Below are positions 25,742 through 34,817 of a stretch of DNA of 64,000 bases, one piece after another. Where the stretch lies: the NCBI RefSeq assembly GCF_000719285.1, contig NZ_JOFS01000010.1, forward strand, positions 232,250 through 296,249. Reading direction: 5' to 3'. The DNA comes from Streptomyces bicolor. Lineage in GTDB: Bacteria > Actinomycetota > Actinomycetes > Streptomycetales > Streptomycetaceae. Made by a program: the position numbers and the translations under genes. A model generated the notes under the pieces. That model searched no databases, was not told where the DNA came from, and saw only the letters and a program-made list of their open reading frames with translations. The first letter of the stretch is position 1; every line of letters begins with the position of its first letter.

Positions 25742-25778
25742 GTCCCGGCGGTCGCGTGATGACATCCACCGCCGGGAC
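25742..25778. terminator. Bidirectional hairpin terminator
   Basis: GTCCCGGCGGT (25742-25752) pairs exactly with ACCGCCGGGAC (25768-25778) over a 15-base loop. It lies between the stop of the DUF397 gene and the stop of the convergent GTPase gene. No T-run follows. Position and perfect stem support a shared terminator for the regulatory pair and for the 22-kb defence operon. Confidence 0.75.
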
Positions 25779-25795
25779 ATAGGCCCGCCGCCGTC

Positions 25796-27490
25796 TCAGT
25801 CACCCGGCCTGACAAGCTTCTCTGCCTCGTCGCGGAGGCTTCTGATTCCTTCCAGCGCTGTTTCACGCGCAGCGCTGATCTCCGCACCCTGCTTCGTGAG
25901 ACCGCTGAGCGACTGCTCCACCTCGGCGATCCACTCGCTGAGATGCTGCTCACCGGTGTCAGTGAGGTCGGTCCGCTGTCTGAGCGCCGCGTCGGCGAAG
26001 TGATCCCGGAGCGCCTGTCGGCGCTTCTTGATCGCCTTCCACTCGCTCTGGTCCTGCGCGATGGTCTTCACGTCCATCAACGGGCCCATGACCGCCACCG
26101 CCCACTGCACCTTTCCGGCCGTACCGGCGACCTTCTTGGTTGCTTTGATCTTGCCCCACGGCTTGAACTTGTCGACGCCGTTGGTGATCTTCCCGCCGGC
26201 GTCGAGCACCTTCTGGCCCGCGCGGGTCTTGTTGAGCCAGTTCGCGATCTTGGCTGCCGCTTCCGGCTCTCCGGCGACCTTCTCGATCCACTCGTGCAGT
26301 TTCTTGGCGCCTACCTTCGCGGCCTTTTCGGCGGCTTCCCTGATGGCCCGTTCGTACGGTGACTCCGTGGGGGCGGCGAGTGTCGCCTCGGGGGCGTCGA
26401 CTTCGTTCACCCAGGCCTCGGGCTCGGGTACGGCATCGCCGTACTCGGCGACCAGCGCATCGAACGCCGCCCTCACCGACGAGGAGTACCTGACGTCGAA
26501 GTCGGTGCGGGCATCGATCAGTTCCCCGGTGACGGCAGTGGCGATGTCGACGGGGACGGCGCCGTTCTTCTCGGAGACGCCGTCAGCGGCTCTGCCTCCC
26601 GCCGTTCTGACCCTGGAGGCGACGATCTCGCTCTCCCGCTCCAGGGTGTCCAGCACCGCCGCCTTGGCCCGGGAGATCGACTCCTCTACCTTCTTCGTGG
26701 TCCGCGCTGCGTCGAGTTCCTCTCCGTCCAGTTCCCATCGCTGCTCGGCGTCCTCCAGAACCCGGATGAGTTCCTGCGCCTGCGCCTTGGGCCGCATTCC
26801 CTCGACACCAGGTGCCGTGATTCTCCGCAACTCGGCGGTGAGGACGTCGATGCCACTCTCCGCCACGAGCAACTCACGGTGTTCATCAGTGAGTTGGGGT
26901 TCGTTGCGCGCGTCGACATAGTCGCGCGCGTCGGTCGGGATGACCGGGACACGATCGGCGAAGGGCCCGAGCCGTTTGCGGATCTCGTCGAGGATGACCT
27001 CGCGGTCGCTGTTCTCGGCGCTCATCTTGTTGACGACGACGACACTGCGGTCAGCGAACCCGTCGGCATCGAGCGCCTGCAAGATCGCCTCGGTCTCCGC
27101 CTCGCCCGGCAGCTCGCTCGTTGTCACGATCATCAGCGCGTCCGCGCCGCGCACTCCACGCCGGGCTGCCGCGGAGTGCTCGTCGTTGCCGGACAGTGTT
27201 CCCGGTAGGTCGACCAGCATCACCCCGTTCCACGGATACGGCGTCGCCTCCTGCGTCTTGGGGGCCGCGTCGACGAGCTTTTCGACCTCGGCCGCCGGAA
27301 GTCGACGCAGTGCCGCGATGAGCATCGACTTCCCGGCGCTGTACGGCCCCAGGAGGGCGATCCGCAGCGGGCTTGTGTCCGCCTGGGGCAGACTCGCTGT
27401 CAGGCCTCGGGTACGAGGGTGAGCGTTCAGGATCTCCTTCGCCTGTGCACTCAGCGCGAGGACGCGGGCGTCCAGCCTCCCGTCAGTCAT
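25796..27490 (-). CDS. Dynamin-like/LeoA-type GTPase, last gene of the 22-kb operon
   Basis: This 564-residue GTPase has G1 LLGPYSAGKS (about 46-55), G3 VDLPGTLSG (93-101) and G4 VVNKMSAE (152-159). The C-terminal two thirds are helical, with a basic, partly hydrophobic segment (GKVQWAVAVMGPLMDVKTIA) and a terminal coiled coil, as in bacterial dynamin-like and LeoA proteins that act on membranes. ATG 27490 overlaps the upstream GTPase stop by eight bases (ATGACTGA). Paired dynamin-like GTPases often work as hetero-oligomers; that this pair does so, and that it acts in defence, is inferred. Confidence 0.87.
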   Translation of the reverse strand: MTDGRLDARVLALSAQAKEILNAHPRTRGLTASLPQADTSPLRIALLGPYSAGKSMLIAALRRLPAAEVEKLVDAAPKTQEATPYPWNGVMLVDLPGTLSGNDEHSAAARRGVRGADALMIVTTSELPGEAETEAILQALDADGFADRSVVVVNKMSAENSDREVILDEIRKRLGPFADRVPVIPTDARDYVDARNEPQLTDEHRELLVAESGIDVLTAELRRITAPGVEGMRPKAQAQELIRVLEDAEQRWELDGEELDAARTTKKVEESISRAKAAVLDTLERESEIVASRVRTAGGRAADGVSEKNGAVPVDIATAVTGELIDARTDFDVRYSSSVRAAFDALVAEYGDAVPEPEAWVNEVDAPEATLAAPTESPYERAIREAAEKAAKVGAKKLHEWIEKVAGEPEAAAKIANWLNKTRAGQKVLDAGGKITNGVDKFKPWGKIKATKKVAGTAGKVQWAVAVMGPLMDVKTIAQDQSEWKAIKKRRQALRDHFADAALRQRTDLTDTGEQHLSEWIAEVEQSLSGLTKQGAEISAARETALEGIRSLRDEAEKLVRPGD

Positions 27491-30434
27491 GCGCGGTCCC
27501 ATCTCCATCTCCGCTCATAGAATCAGAGCAGATCTCGATCCGCTCGGTGAGGACGTCCACGATTCGCTCCTGCAAGCACGCCCGCACGTCCGCGACGCTG
27601 GACGCGTCGGTCCAGACGCGAAGTTCGACTCCTGGCGTTCGACGTGCCGAGCGGACGGTCGCCGGGTCACCGCCCGCAAGGGCCAGGAGCCGGCGCACCA
27701 GTACGAGGTCGATCGCGTCAAGGGCGGAGCGCACGGCCGACCTCAGCCGGCGGAGCTGCTCGAACCGCTCCCGCGTGCGACCGATGTCTGCGGACTGAGC
27801 TTCGAACTGAGCATTGACTTGAGCCGTTGTGTCGTCGACGACACGAGCCACCTGCGCTTCGCGCCCGTCGAACAGCTCATCGAGCCTGGCCTCAGCTGCG
27901 GCCGTGATCTCGCCGGTCCACTCGTCCCGCGCCCGTCGCAGGCGATCAACTTCGCCGCTCACTGCTTTCGCCGCTCCGGCCAGGGGCGTCAGTACGTAGT
28001 CCGCCACCACCACGGCAGGGGGAGCGAGCTTCTTGGGGATTCCCTTGGCGGCGACGGAGCCCATGAGGGCTGTCGCCGCCCCCTTGGCAGCAGCCGTGCT
28101 CACACTGCCGGGCTTCGCGTTAGGACGCGGCCGCACTTCCAACTGCTCGTCGTCCTGCGACTCTGGGCCGTGTGCCCGCGCGCGCAGAACCTTCCCCCGT
28201 TTCCGCGTCTCCTGATCGAGCTCGCTTTCGATACCTGAGACAAGTGCCTCCAATTCGAGACCGGTGACGAAGTCGCTCCACCGCTGCGCGTGATCCGCGC
28301 CGCCCAGCTCCCGAACCACACCCGGCAACCGCTCTTTGGCACGGTGCCGCTCCGCTTCGAGCCGGTCGTGCGTGTTCCGGCCCGCGGTCTGAAAAGCTTC
28401 GAGCAACGCGGCCCGTTCACTCGGCGCCGAGCGTTCGAGTTCGCCAAGCGCGAGGTCGATCCGGGGGAGTTCCACGGTCAGCCGGTCGTGGATCGCGGCG
28501 AGCGGCCCCCGTACGTTTTCGGCCAGCCGGACAGCGCGAAGGGGAATCGCGCGCTCGGCCAGGAGCTGTTGGAGGGACCGCTCCAGCTCGGGCAGCCTGC
28601 TCGCCCGAAGGGCCTTGTCTCCCAGCTCGCGATCCTCCGTGGACAGCGCCTCGTGCGCGGCGCCGGAGTGGACCGCGAGGATGACGGGCGGCGCGACCCC
28701 GACCGCTCTGGCGACCTGTTCGATCCGGACGGCGTGCTCCGGCGCTGACTTGAACTCTCTGTTCGGGTGATCGGCGAAGAGCGCAAGGCGGACAGGTGTG
28801 TTGACCAGCCCCTTCACATTGACGACAGCCAGCAGAGGTTTCCCCGACAGGAGAAGTCGCTGGAGTTCGGCGGACTCCTCGTCGCGCAGCGTGTCGGCGT
28901 AGTTCCAGATGACGGCGTCGGCGCTATCGCACGCGTCTCGCGCATGCTGGGCGTCGAAGTCGTCGTCCTTCGCGGCGACGCCGGGTGTGTCGAGGTAGGT
29001 CACGGAGCCGACATCGAACGCGGAGGTCTTCCGTGTGGTGCGGTGTGCGCCTCGCCCGATCCCGGTTCGGTCCGCATCGCCCATGAGGGCCTTGCGGAGC
29101 GTGGTCTTCCCGGACTTGGTTCTTCCGGCGATGGCCACGAGCAGTCTGCCACCCACCGCGGGCACGGTCCGCACGGCATCGTGCAGTTCGCGTTCGAGAG
29201 CGCCGATACGGCTGATTGAGCGGATGAGATCCTCGCTCTCGATCGCGTGCGGGGAGTACGACGTCCGCTGAAGGCCGGCTTCGGCCTTGGCCCGGAGGAT
29301 GGACTGGACATTGCGGTAGGCCGAGCGACTCACGTCCACCGCCCCGGGCGGAAGCGCGAGCTCGCCGACGAGGGACTCCAGGGCCTCGCCGAGACCCGGT
29401 TCGGTTCGTCGCGCGTCCATCGCGGCGGCCACGCGGTCGAACGACTCGACGTTCTCCGTGTACCAGGACTCAAGAGCACGCAGCTGGCCGATGTCGGTCT
29501 GGGAGGCGACCGCCAGTAGCCCCGTCGCGAGCCGTGCGGCCGAACTCGTGGTCGGCGCTTCGAGGGAAGCGGTCGGGCTCACGAGCGCCGTCGAGAGCCC
29601 ATGCTCGATCACTGCCCGCGCGCGGTCGTCCGCGAGCATTTCCAGAGTGCCTCCCGAAACGACGCCGGTGTCGCGAGCCCCGATCGCCCAGACCAGGGCA
29701 TCATGCCGATCCGCTCTGAACTTGAACGGCACATTCGGCCCGAGCCAGCGCCACCATTCCGGTTGCACGGACAAAACCGCCTCGTACGACTCATTCGCGG
29801 CGATGAAGTCCTGCACCTTCCCAAGCCGCGTCACCAGATCCTGGTTCCGCAGATCCCGCGCTGTGGAGACACTGTGTTTGAGCACGAGCTCACGTGCACC
29901 TGACGCCTGCCGACTACGTCGGTAGCGACTCAAGTCGGTCACTGCGCGATCGACGTCGATCTCAAAGATCGAACGCCAGATCTCCTCGGGCCACCCCTGA
30001 TCCGCACGACGACACTGCTCAAGGACTCCAGGCAGTGTCCGTTCCGCGAGCGCCACAGCCGCAAGGTCTGCCCTGAGCGCCTCCGTCGTCACGCCCTCGA
30101 GCGCCTGGAGATGAGAACGCAGTCCTTCGAGCCGCATCAACTCTCGGAGGGCTCTGGCCTCGCTCGGTGTCAGAGTCCGGCCCCGAGCCGTTGCCAGACG
30201 GACCAGTTCCCCTTCTTCGACGCACGACGCCACGGCTTCGGACACCCACCGGAGAGTGCTCCCGGACGGTGGCAGACCGGCACACCCGCATGCTTGGGCA
30301 ACCGCCTCCGCGCCCTTGGCCAGCCGCTGGAGTGGTGCTGACCCGCCCGTGGCGTCGACGCCCAATGGTTCGAGCAGGAGGGCAAGCACCTCAGCTCTGA
30401 GACTCTCCGTGTCATTCAGTGCCGTGTCATTCAC
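27483..30434 (-). CDS. Large dynamin-like GTPase
   Basis: This 983-residue protein has a 400-residue helical N-terminal region with no recognised domain. A GTPase follows with G1 VAIAGRTKSGKTTLRKALMG near 432-451, G3 VTYLDTPGVAAKDDDF near 476 and G4 LLAVVNVKGLVN near 534. The C-terminal 350 residues are coiled-coil rich, with a small Gly/Ala hydrophobic stretch (AAAKGAATALMGSVAAKGIP) that could insert in a membrane. GTG 30434 follows GAGGAG with about five bases spacing; GTG 30437 is the other choice. It begins right at the stop of the Hsp70 gene and overlaps the second GTPase by eight bases. Confidence 0.84.
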   Translation of the reverse strand: MNDTALNDTESLRAEVLALLLEPLGVDATGGSAPLQRLAKGAEAVAQACGCAGLPPSGSTLRWVSEAVASCVEEGELVRLATARGRTLTPSEARALRELMRLEGLRSHLQALEGVTTEALRADLAAVALAERTLPGVLEQCRRADQGWPEEIWRSIFEIDVDRAVTDLSRYRRSRQASGARELVLKHSVSTARDLRNQDLVTRLGKVQDFIAANESYEAVLSVQPEWWRWLGPNVPFKFRADRHDALVWAIGARDTGVVSGGTLEMLADDRARAVIEHGLSTALVSPTASLEAPTTSSAARLATGLLAVASQTDIGQLRALESWYTENVESFDRVAAAMDARRTEPGLGEALESLVGELALPPGAVDVSRSAYRNVQSILRAKAEAGLQRTSYSPHAIESEDLIRSISRIGALERELHDAVRTVPAVGGRLLVAIAGRTKSGKTTLRKALMGDADRTGIGRGAHRTTRKTSAFDVGSVTYLDTPGVAAKDDDFDAQHARDACDSADAVIWNYADTLRDEESAELQRLLLSGKPLLAVVNVKGLVNTPVRLALFADHPNREFKSAPEHAVRIEQVARAVGVAPPVILAVHSGAAHEALSTEDRELGDKALRASRLPELERSLQQLLAERAIPLRAVRLAENVRGPLAAIHDRLTVELPRIDLALGELERSAPSERAALLEAFQTAGRNTHDRLEAERHRAKERLPGVVRELGGADHAQRWSDFVTGLELEALVSGIESELDQETRKRGKVLRARAHGPESQDDEQLEVRPRPNAKPGSVSTAAAKGAATALMGSVAAKGIPKKLAPPAVVVADYVLTPLAGAAKAVSGEVDRLRRARDEWTGEITAAAEARLDELFDGREAQVARVVDDTTAQVNAQFEAQSADIGRTRERFEQLRRLRSAVRSALDAIDLVLVRRLLALAGGDPATVRSARRTPGVELRVWTDASSVADVRACLQERIVDVLTERIEICSDSMSGDGDGTAHD

Positions 30435-30436
30435 CA

Positions 30437-32554
30437 CTACTCCTCGTGAGGGCGGTGGTATCTGAACTCGGGGAGGGGGCCGGAGCTCGGGGGAATCAAG
30501 GCCCTCGACTGCGGAGGCACCTCCGCTCGTACGATCTGGTGGCGAGGCGGCACGCAGGTGCGCGGTGTGAAAACCCACATGCCTTTCGACAAGGTGACCC
30601 CGAGCACCCGTTCCTTGTCCCGCAGCCAGGGATATCTGTTCTGCAACTCGACATAGTTGTCGTTGGTGACGACGGTCCCGCCGGCGTCCTCCGCGATCGC
30701 TGTGACAAGAGCGTCGCCCTTGCCCTCGGTTCCGGCCGGAGGCTGGATGAGGTCCCCTTTGCTGAGCGCCGAGTCCACTGCCGCGCGTTCTTCCTCCGCC
30801 ACCTTGTGTCTGAAAGTGGCGTCGACGACAACGTGCAGTACGGCGTCGGGATACCGCGATGTCAGGGCGTCACGCGCGGACAGCAGTTGGGCGAAGGACG
30901 GCCGGTCGCCGCTGTCGTACACACCAGGTCGCCGCGGTGACCTGCCGATCCACGCCAGGTTGGAGCCGTCCACCACGAGCACTGAGGGTGCTGAACCCGT
31001 GGCTTGCTTCCGGGGCTGCGCCGCCAGCGGCCTGGTGGCGGTGTTGCCCGCGAGCAGATCATCGAGTTCCTTGCGCACGGCCGGCGTCGGACCACCGGAA
31101 CTGAAACTCTTGATCTCCTCGTTCAGCACCTCCTCGCCGGTGCGTTCAAGGGTCGCCTTGACATGCAGGAGCCCGTTCGTGTCGTACGTGTACTCCAGCA
31201 GGAAGCGGGAGTCCTCACGAGCACGGGGGTCCTGATAGGTGAGCGGGAGGTCTGTCAGCTTCACGTTGTCGGGGTGGTCCAGGGGCCGATCCGGGTCACC
31301 CTCCCAGATCTCCACGGTGAGACTGCGCGCGTTGTCCTGGCGTGGCGTGTAGCTCTTGCGCTCCTTCCACGGCAGCGGCGAGTTGCGTGGAATGATCTGA
31401 CTGAACTTCTTCTGTCCGGCGTCGTCCTTGACGACTGTGCCCAGGGCATGGCTCGTCGCCACCTGGATTACGCCGTCAACCTCCCCCGACAGCACAGCCG
31501 CCGCTATGGAAGCGCCGCGGGCGACCGCCGTCATGGGATCGCAGAGATCGACCTCGACGGGCTCCTGCTGCATGACCTCGGCGACCGCCGCCCGGACGCT
31601 CGGGATCTGGCTCGTACCGCCGATCATCAGCACCGCGTCCACGTCCAGAGGCGCCATGTGCAGGTCGGCGAGGCACTGCTGGACCGGTGCGAGAGCGCGG
31701 TCCACGAGGTCGGTGATGGCGTCCTCCAGCTCCTCCTGCCACACCTCGACGGTGTCACCGCCCGGAGTCCTGACCGTGACGGAGTCTTCGGAGGACAGGC
31801 GGATCTTGCTCCGCTCCACGTCCAGTCCGAACTGCCGCTCCTGTGCGGGCGTCCACAACGATCGCGCCGGAGCCCGTTCAAGGATGAGGTCACACAGACG
31901 ACGGTCGATCTCCAGACCGCCCAGCTCAGTCACACCCCGTGACGCAAGCTCCTCGAAGAACCCGTCCTGGTAGTCGAGCACGGTGACGTCGATCGTTCCG
32001 CCGCCCCAGTCGAAGACCAGGATGGTAGGGTCCTTCTTCAGCTCATGTAGGTCATTTCGTAGATCTTGCGCGTACGAGATCGCTGCTGCCGTCGGCTCGT
32101 TGAGCAGCGCCAGGACATTGATGCCCGCGAACTGCGCGGCGGCGCGGGTGCGATAGCGCGCGGCTCCCGTGGCGTTCGCGGGGACGGTGATCACGGCCTG
32201 GTCGATGGCGGTGAGGTTGTGCTCCGCGCCCTTCCGCATGGCCTGGAAAACACCGGCGGCCACCGTCGTGGCCGCGAATCTGCGGTCCTGGATCGTGACG
32301 TACTCGTCGCTCTTGAGGAGTCGCTTGCAGGCCTCGGCCGCCTCTTCGGAGCGGAGCTTGGCCTCCCAGCCGAACAACGCTCCCCGGCGCAGCGAACTCA
32401 TGCCCACCACCGACGGGAAGAGGTATTCGAAGCCTGGATGGCGCCAGTCGGCGTCGATGTGGTGGGCGTCCAGCAGCAGTACGTCAGCCTCATTGCCCAG
32501 CCACTGGGCCACCACGGAGTTGGTGGTCCCGAAGTCGATCCCGGTGGCGGTCAC
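30437..32554 (-). CDS. Hsp70-family protein fused to a NYN/Zc3h12a-like ribonuclease domain
   Basis: This 705-residue fusion begins with an Hsp70 ATPase: phosphate loop GIDFGTTNSVVAQW (5-18), INVLALLNEPTAAAISYAQD near 140-160, ILVFDWGGGTIDVTVLD near 190, and VLMIGGTSQIPSVRAAV near 310. A short substrate-binding-like beta region follows (LGTVVKDDAG, IIPRNSPLPWKERKSYTPRQ; about 375-490). From about 520 a NYN/Zc3h12a-type RNase fold appears: LVVDGSNLAWIGR, TEGKGDALVTAIAEDAGGTV and VTNDNYVELQNRYPWL, with the acidic metal ligands and the characteristic (S/T)ND. The last 40 residues are proline/arginine rich. GTG 32554 overlaps the GrpE-like stop. This is not the housekeeping DnaK, which lacks the RNase and ends in a lid. 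Confidence 0.88.
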   Translation of the reverse strand: MTATGIDFGTTNSVVAQWLGNEADVLLLDAHHIDADWRHPGFEYLFPSVVGMSSLRRGALFGWEAKLRSEEAAEACKRLLKSDEYVTIQDRRFAATTVAAGVFQAMRKGAEHNLTAIDQAVITVPANATGAARYRTRAAAQFAGINVLALLNEPTAAAISYAQDLRNDLHELKKDPTILVFDWGGGTIDVTVLDYQDGFFEELASRGVTELGGLEIDRRLCDLILERAPARSLWTPAQERQFGLDVERSKIRLSSEDSVTVRTPGGDTVEVWQEELEDAITDLVDRALAPVQQCLADLHMAPLDVDAVLMIGGTSQIPSVRAAVAEVMQQEPVEVDLCDPMTAVARGASIAAAVLSGEVDGVIQVATSHALGTVVKDDAGQKKFSQIIPRNSPLPWKERKSYTPRQDNARSLTVEIWEGDPDRPLDHPDNVKLTDLPLTYQDPRAREDSRFLLEYTYDTNGLLHVKATLERTGEEVLNEEIKSFSSGGPTPAVRKELDDLLAGNTATRPLAAQPRKQATGSAPSVLVVDGSNLAWIGRSPRRPGVYDSGDRPSFAQLLSARDALTSRYPDAVLHVVVDATFRHKVAEEERAAVDSALSKGDLIQPPAGTEGKGDALVTAIAEDAGGTVVTNDNYVELQNRYPWLRDKERVLGVTLSKGMWVFTPRTCVPPRHQIVRAEVPPQSRALIPPSSGPLPEFRYHRPHEE

Positions 32555-33162
32555 ATGCCCTCCCCGTTCGTCGCCTCGTCCCCGGCAGAGTGGTTTCCTC
32601 CGTCTGACCCGGGCAGGCGACGCAGCTGTCCGGAGAGCACCAGCTTGCCGGTGGCCTGGTCGACATAGGCCGGACGCAACACCTCGAACGCCTCACCGTC
32701 GCCTTCCACCACCACGAAGAGCTCGCGTTCGCCGTCGGGCGCGTCCACGCACCGTACGCCTTGGTCCAGCAAGGCGGTACGGATGCCCTTCCGAAGTGAA
32801 CTGGCACTCTGGTTGGGCGCGCCGGCGAGCAGGTCGATCTCGACCATCCGGGCCACGTACTCCTCCCGCGAGCGAAAGGCCTCCAGAACGGCCTGACGCA
32901 AGGCAGCCGTCACAGCGGCCTGTGTGGGGCGCTCCTCTTCCGGGAGAGTGGTCAGAAGGTCGGTCGCCCGCTCGGTGAAACGGGAGAGGAGCATGGGAGG
33001 GCTGAGCAGTTCCTCGGGGCGGTAGGTGCGCGGGGAGTCCTTGGGGACGTCGGCCGCCGCCCGCCGCTTCTCCCGACGATGTTTGAGACCGTTGTTCCCC
33101 TTGGGGGTGACCCGCTTGGGGGCCGCCGTGGTCTTCCGCTGGCTGCGGGGCACCTTTTTCAC
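32551..33162 (-). CDS. GrpE-like nucleotide exchange factor
   Basis: This 203-residue protein has a lysine-rich N-terminal tail and a helical middle (RFTERATDLLTTLPEEERPT, AALRQAVLEAFRSREEYVAR). Its C-terminal beta-like segment, VVVEGDGEAFEVLRPAYVDQ then GKLVLSGQLRRLPG, resembles the end of GrpE (VVEVLRPGY and a final strand). GrpE releases ADP from Hsp70. Similarity to GrpE is limited, so the call leans on its position directly before and overlapping an Hsp70 gene (GTGA). GTG 33162 overlaps the J-like gene stop. Confidence 0.65.
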   Translation of the reverse strand: MKKVPRSQRKTTAAPKRVTPKGNNGLKHRREKRRAAADVPKDSPRTYRPEELLSPPMLLSRFTERATDLLTTLPEEERPTQAAVTAALRQAVLEAFRSREEYVARMVEIDLLAGAPNQSASSLRKGIRTALLDQGVRCVDAPDGERELFVVVEGDGEAFEVLRPAYVDQATGKLVLSGQLRRLPGSDGGNHSAGDEATNGEGM

Positions 33163-34817
33163 TGTGTGTGCATCCTTGCGTTGCGATCGGGGCGCCGGGG
33201 CGCGTTGAGCAGGTGGGGCAGCAGATCCGCCACCGCCCGCTGCCGGACGAGCGCCAGACTGTCGGGGGAGCGAGGCGTCGTTCGCCTGGTCAGCGGGGCC
33301 AAAGGCGGGACCAGTGTGACGGGCACCTCGTCCGGAAGCTCGAACACGTCCAGGTCGAGTGGCAGCACGAAGAAGCCGGACCAGTCCTCGTCGCGCTCGG
33401 CGTCTCTGATGCGTTTCATCGCGCTGTTGAGCCGCGCGCTCATGTCCACGTCGTGTACATGCTCCCTGCGGAGGTCCCGGTACCGGCTCTCCCAGCTTGG
33501 CGCGCCGTGCGGCAGCCCGAGGTCCAGGTAGGGGTTGGACGCCGCCGGTCTGTCGTTGCGGGGAACCGCCCGACGCTGCTCGACCATGCGGAGGTTGGAC
33601 TCGGCCAGCTCATGCGATCCTCTGATCCCCTTGAGGACGACGGCCGCCGCGTTCAGTTCCTCCCGGAGCAACAGCGTGTACGCATGGAAGTTGAGGGCCT
33701 CGGCTCGGTAGGCCGGCTCAGCGGTCTCGAACGCCACCAGCTTGTCTATTTGGGACGACGCACGGGCGAGGTCGTTCAGGCACAGCAGGTCGTAGGCCTG
33801 ACGCAGGGCCATGAGCGCATGCAGGGGCGAACGCGACGGGTTGACGGCTGCCTTGGGTTCCCACAGAGAGAAAATGAGTCGCCACAACCCCCTGTCTTCC
33901 CAAAGGACACGGTCCCAGTTGCCGACATCGACCCCGTCCAGGAGCCGGCGCAGCCGGAGCACCAGATCGCGGGGCAGCATCCCTTCGAGCTCCTTCACCA
34001 CCGAGGCGTCACCGTCGGCAACTCGCTCCAAGAGGTCGTAGACGTCGCCGACGGGGGGCAGGGGCTCGCCCCCGGCGAGGAACGCGCGTCGCCGCTGTGG
34101 GGCCGTCCACTCCAGTGCAGCTGCCTGCTCGGTGGTTACCTGCTCGGGTACCAGCCGGGCTATGAGGTACGCATGCTCTGTCTCCTCGGCCCGGTACTGC
34201 CAGGGCTGGTGCTCGGGGCCTACCACCCCGGCGTCGATGAGGTCGTCGAGGGCGCTCAGGGGTATCCAGGGAAGCACACGCGGCAGCATTCGAGGGGGAA
34301 AGGCGGCCGTACCATCCGTCGCGAACGCACTGAGAAGGGCGAAAGCACCGTAGGGGTCCTCGCTCCCAGAGACGGCGAGCGTGTCGTCGCCCTCTGTCAG
34401 GGCGGTGAGCCGTTGCTCCCCGACCTCGGACAGCCACAGGAAGCCGCTCGCGTGGATCGCCGTGAGCGTCGCGGCGATTGTGGCTGGGTCTGCCCGTTCG
34501 AGGACGGTCCGCACAGCGGGCAGTAGCCGGTCGTCCGGTTCGTTGCGCAGGGCGTCGGCCAGGGCGTCGTGCGTCGCGTCCTGTGTGAGGGAGGCGAGCT
34601 GTTGGAGCAGAGCGTGGGCCTGCAGTATCGCCGGGGCTCCGAACACTCCCACCTTCCGCCACCTGCGTACGGTGAACCCGTCGACCCCCGCGTCTGCATT
34701 CTGCGCCTCCCGACGCTCTCTGAGCCCCCTCAGCCGCTCCCGTTCCCGTGCGATCGCCTCGGCCCGCGCCCCCGACACCGGCTGCCCCGGCCCGCCGGTC
34801 GGCGGCGGGTTCGTCAC
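33159..34817 (-). CDS. Helical repeat protein with degenerate J domain
   Basis: The 552 residues are mostly helical, with TPR-like helices near 330-410 (LMALRQAYDLLCLNDLARAS). Near 427-480 a J-domain-like segment appears: NPYLDLGLPHGAPSWESRYR, DLRREHVHDVD, then ARLNSAMKRIRDAERDED. Canonical J domains carry HPD between the second and third helices; here the loop reads HVHDVD, so stimulation of Hsp70 ATPase may be lost or altered. GTG 34817 overlaps the methyltransferase stop (GTGA), and its own stop overlaps the GrpE-like start. I infer it acts as the substrate adaptor for the operon's Hsp70. Confidence 0.7.
   Translation of the reverse strand: MTNPPPTGGPGQPVSGARAEAIARERERLRGLRERREAQNADAGVDGFTVRRWRKVGVFGAPAILQAHALLQQLASLTQDATHDALADALRNEPDDRLLPAVRTVLERADPATIAATLTAIHASGFLWLSEVGEQRLTALTEGDDTLAVSGSEDPYGAFALLSAFATDGTAAFPPRMLPRVLPWIPLSALDDLIDAGVVGPEHQPWQYRAEETEHAYLIARLVPEQVTTEQAAALEWTAPQRRRAFLAGGEPLPPVGDVYDLLERVADGDASVVKELEGMLPRDLVLRLRRLLDGVDVGNWDRVLWEDRGLWRLIFSLWEPKAAVNPSRSPLHALMALRQAYDLLCLNDLARASSQIDKLVAFETAEPAYRAEALNFHAYTLLLREELNAAAVVLKGIRGSHELAESNLRMVEQRRAVPRNDRPAASNPYLDLGLPHGAPSWESRYRDLRREHVHDVDMSARLNSAMKRIRDAERDEDWSGFFVLPLDLDVFELPDEVPVTLVPPLAPLTRRTTPRSPDSLALVRQRAVADLLPHLLNAPRRPDRNARMHTQ

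Noticed and set aside
30437..33162. Housekeeping dnaK-grpE operon
   Set aside because: The Hsp70 lacks the standard lid and carries a NYN RNase domain, the J-like protein lacks HPD, and neighbours are defence-type genes.
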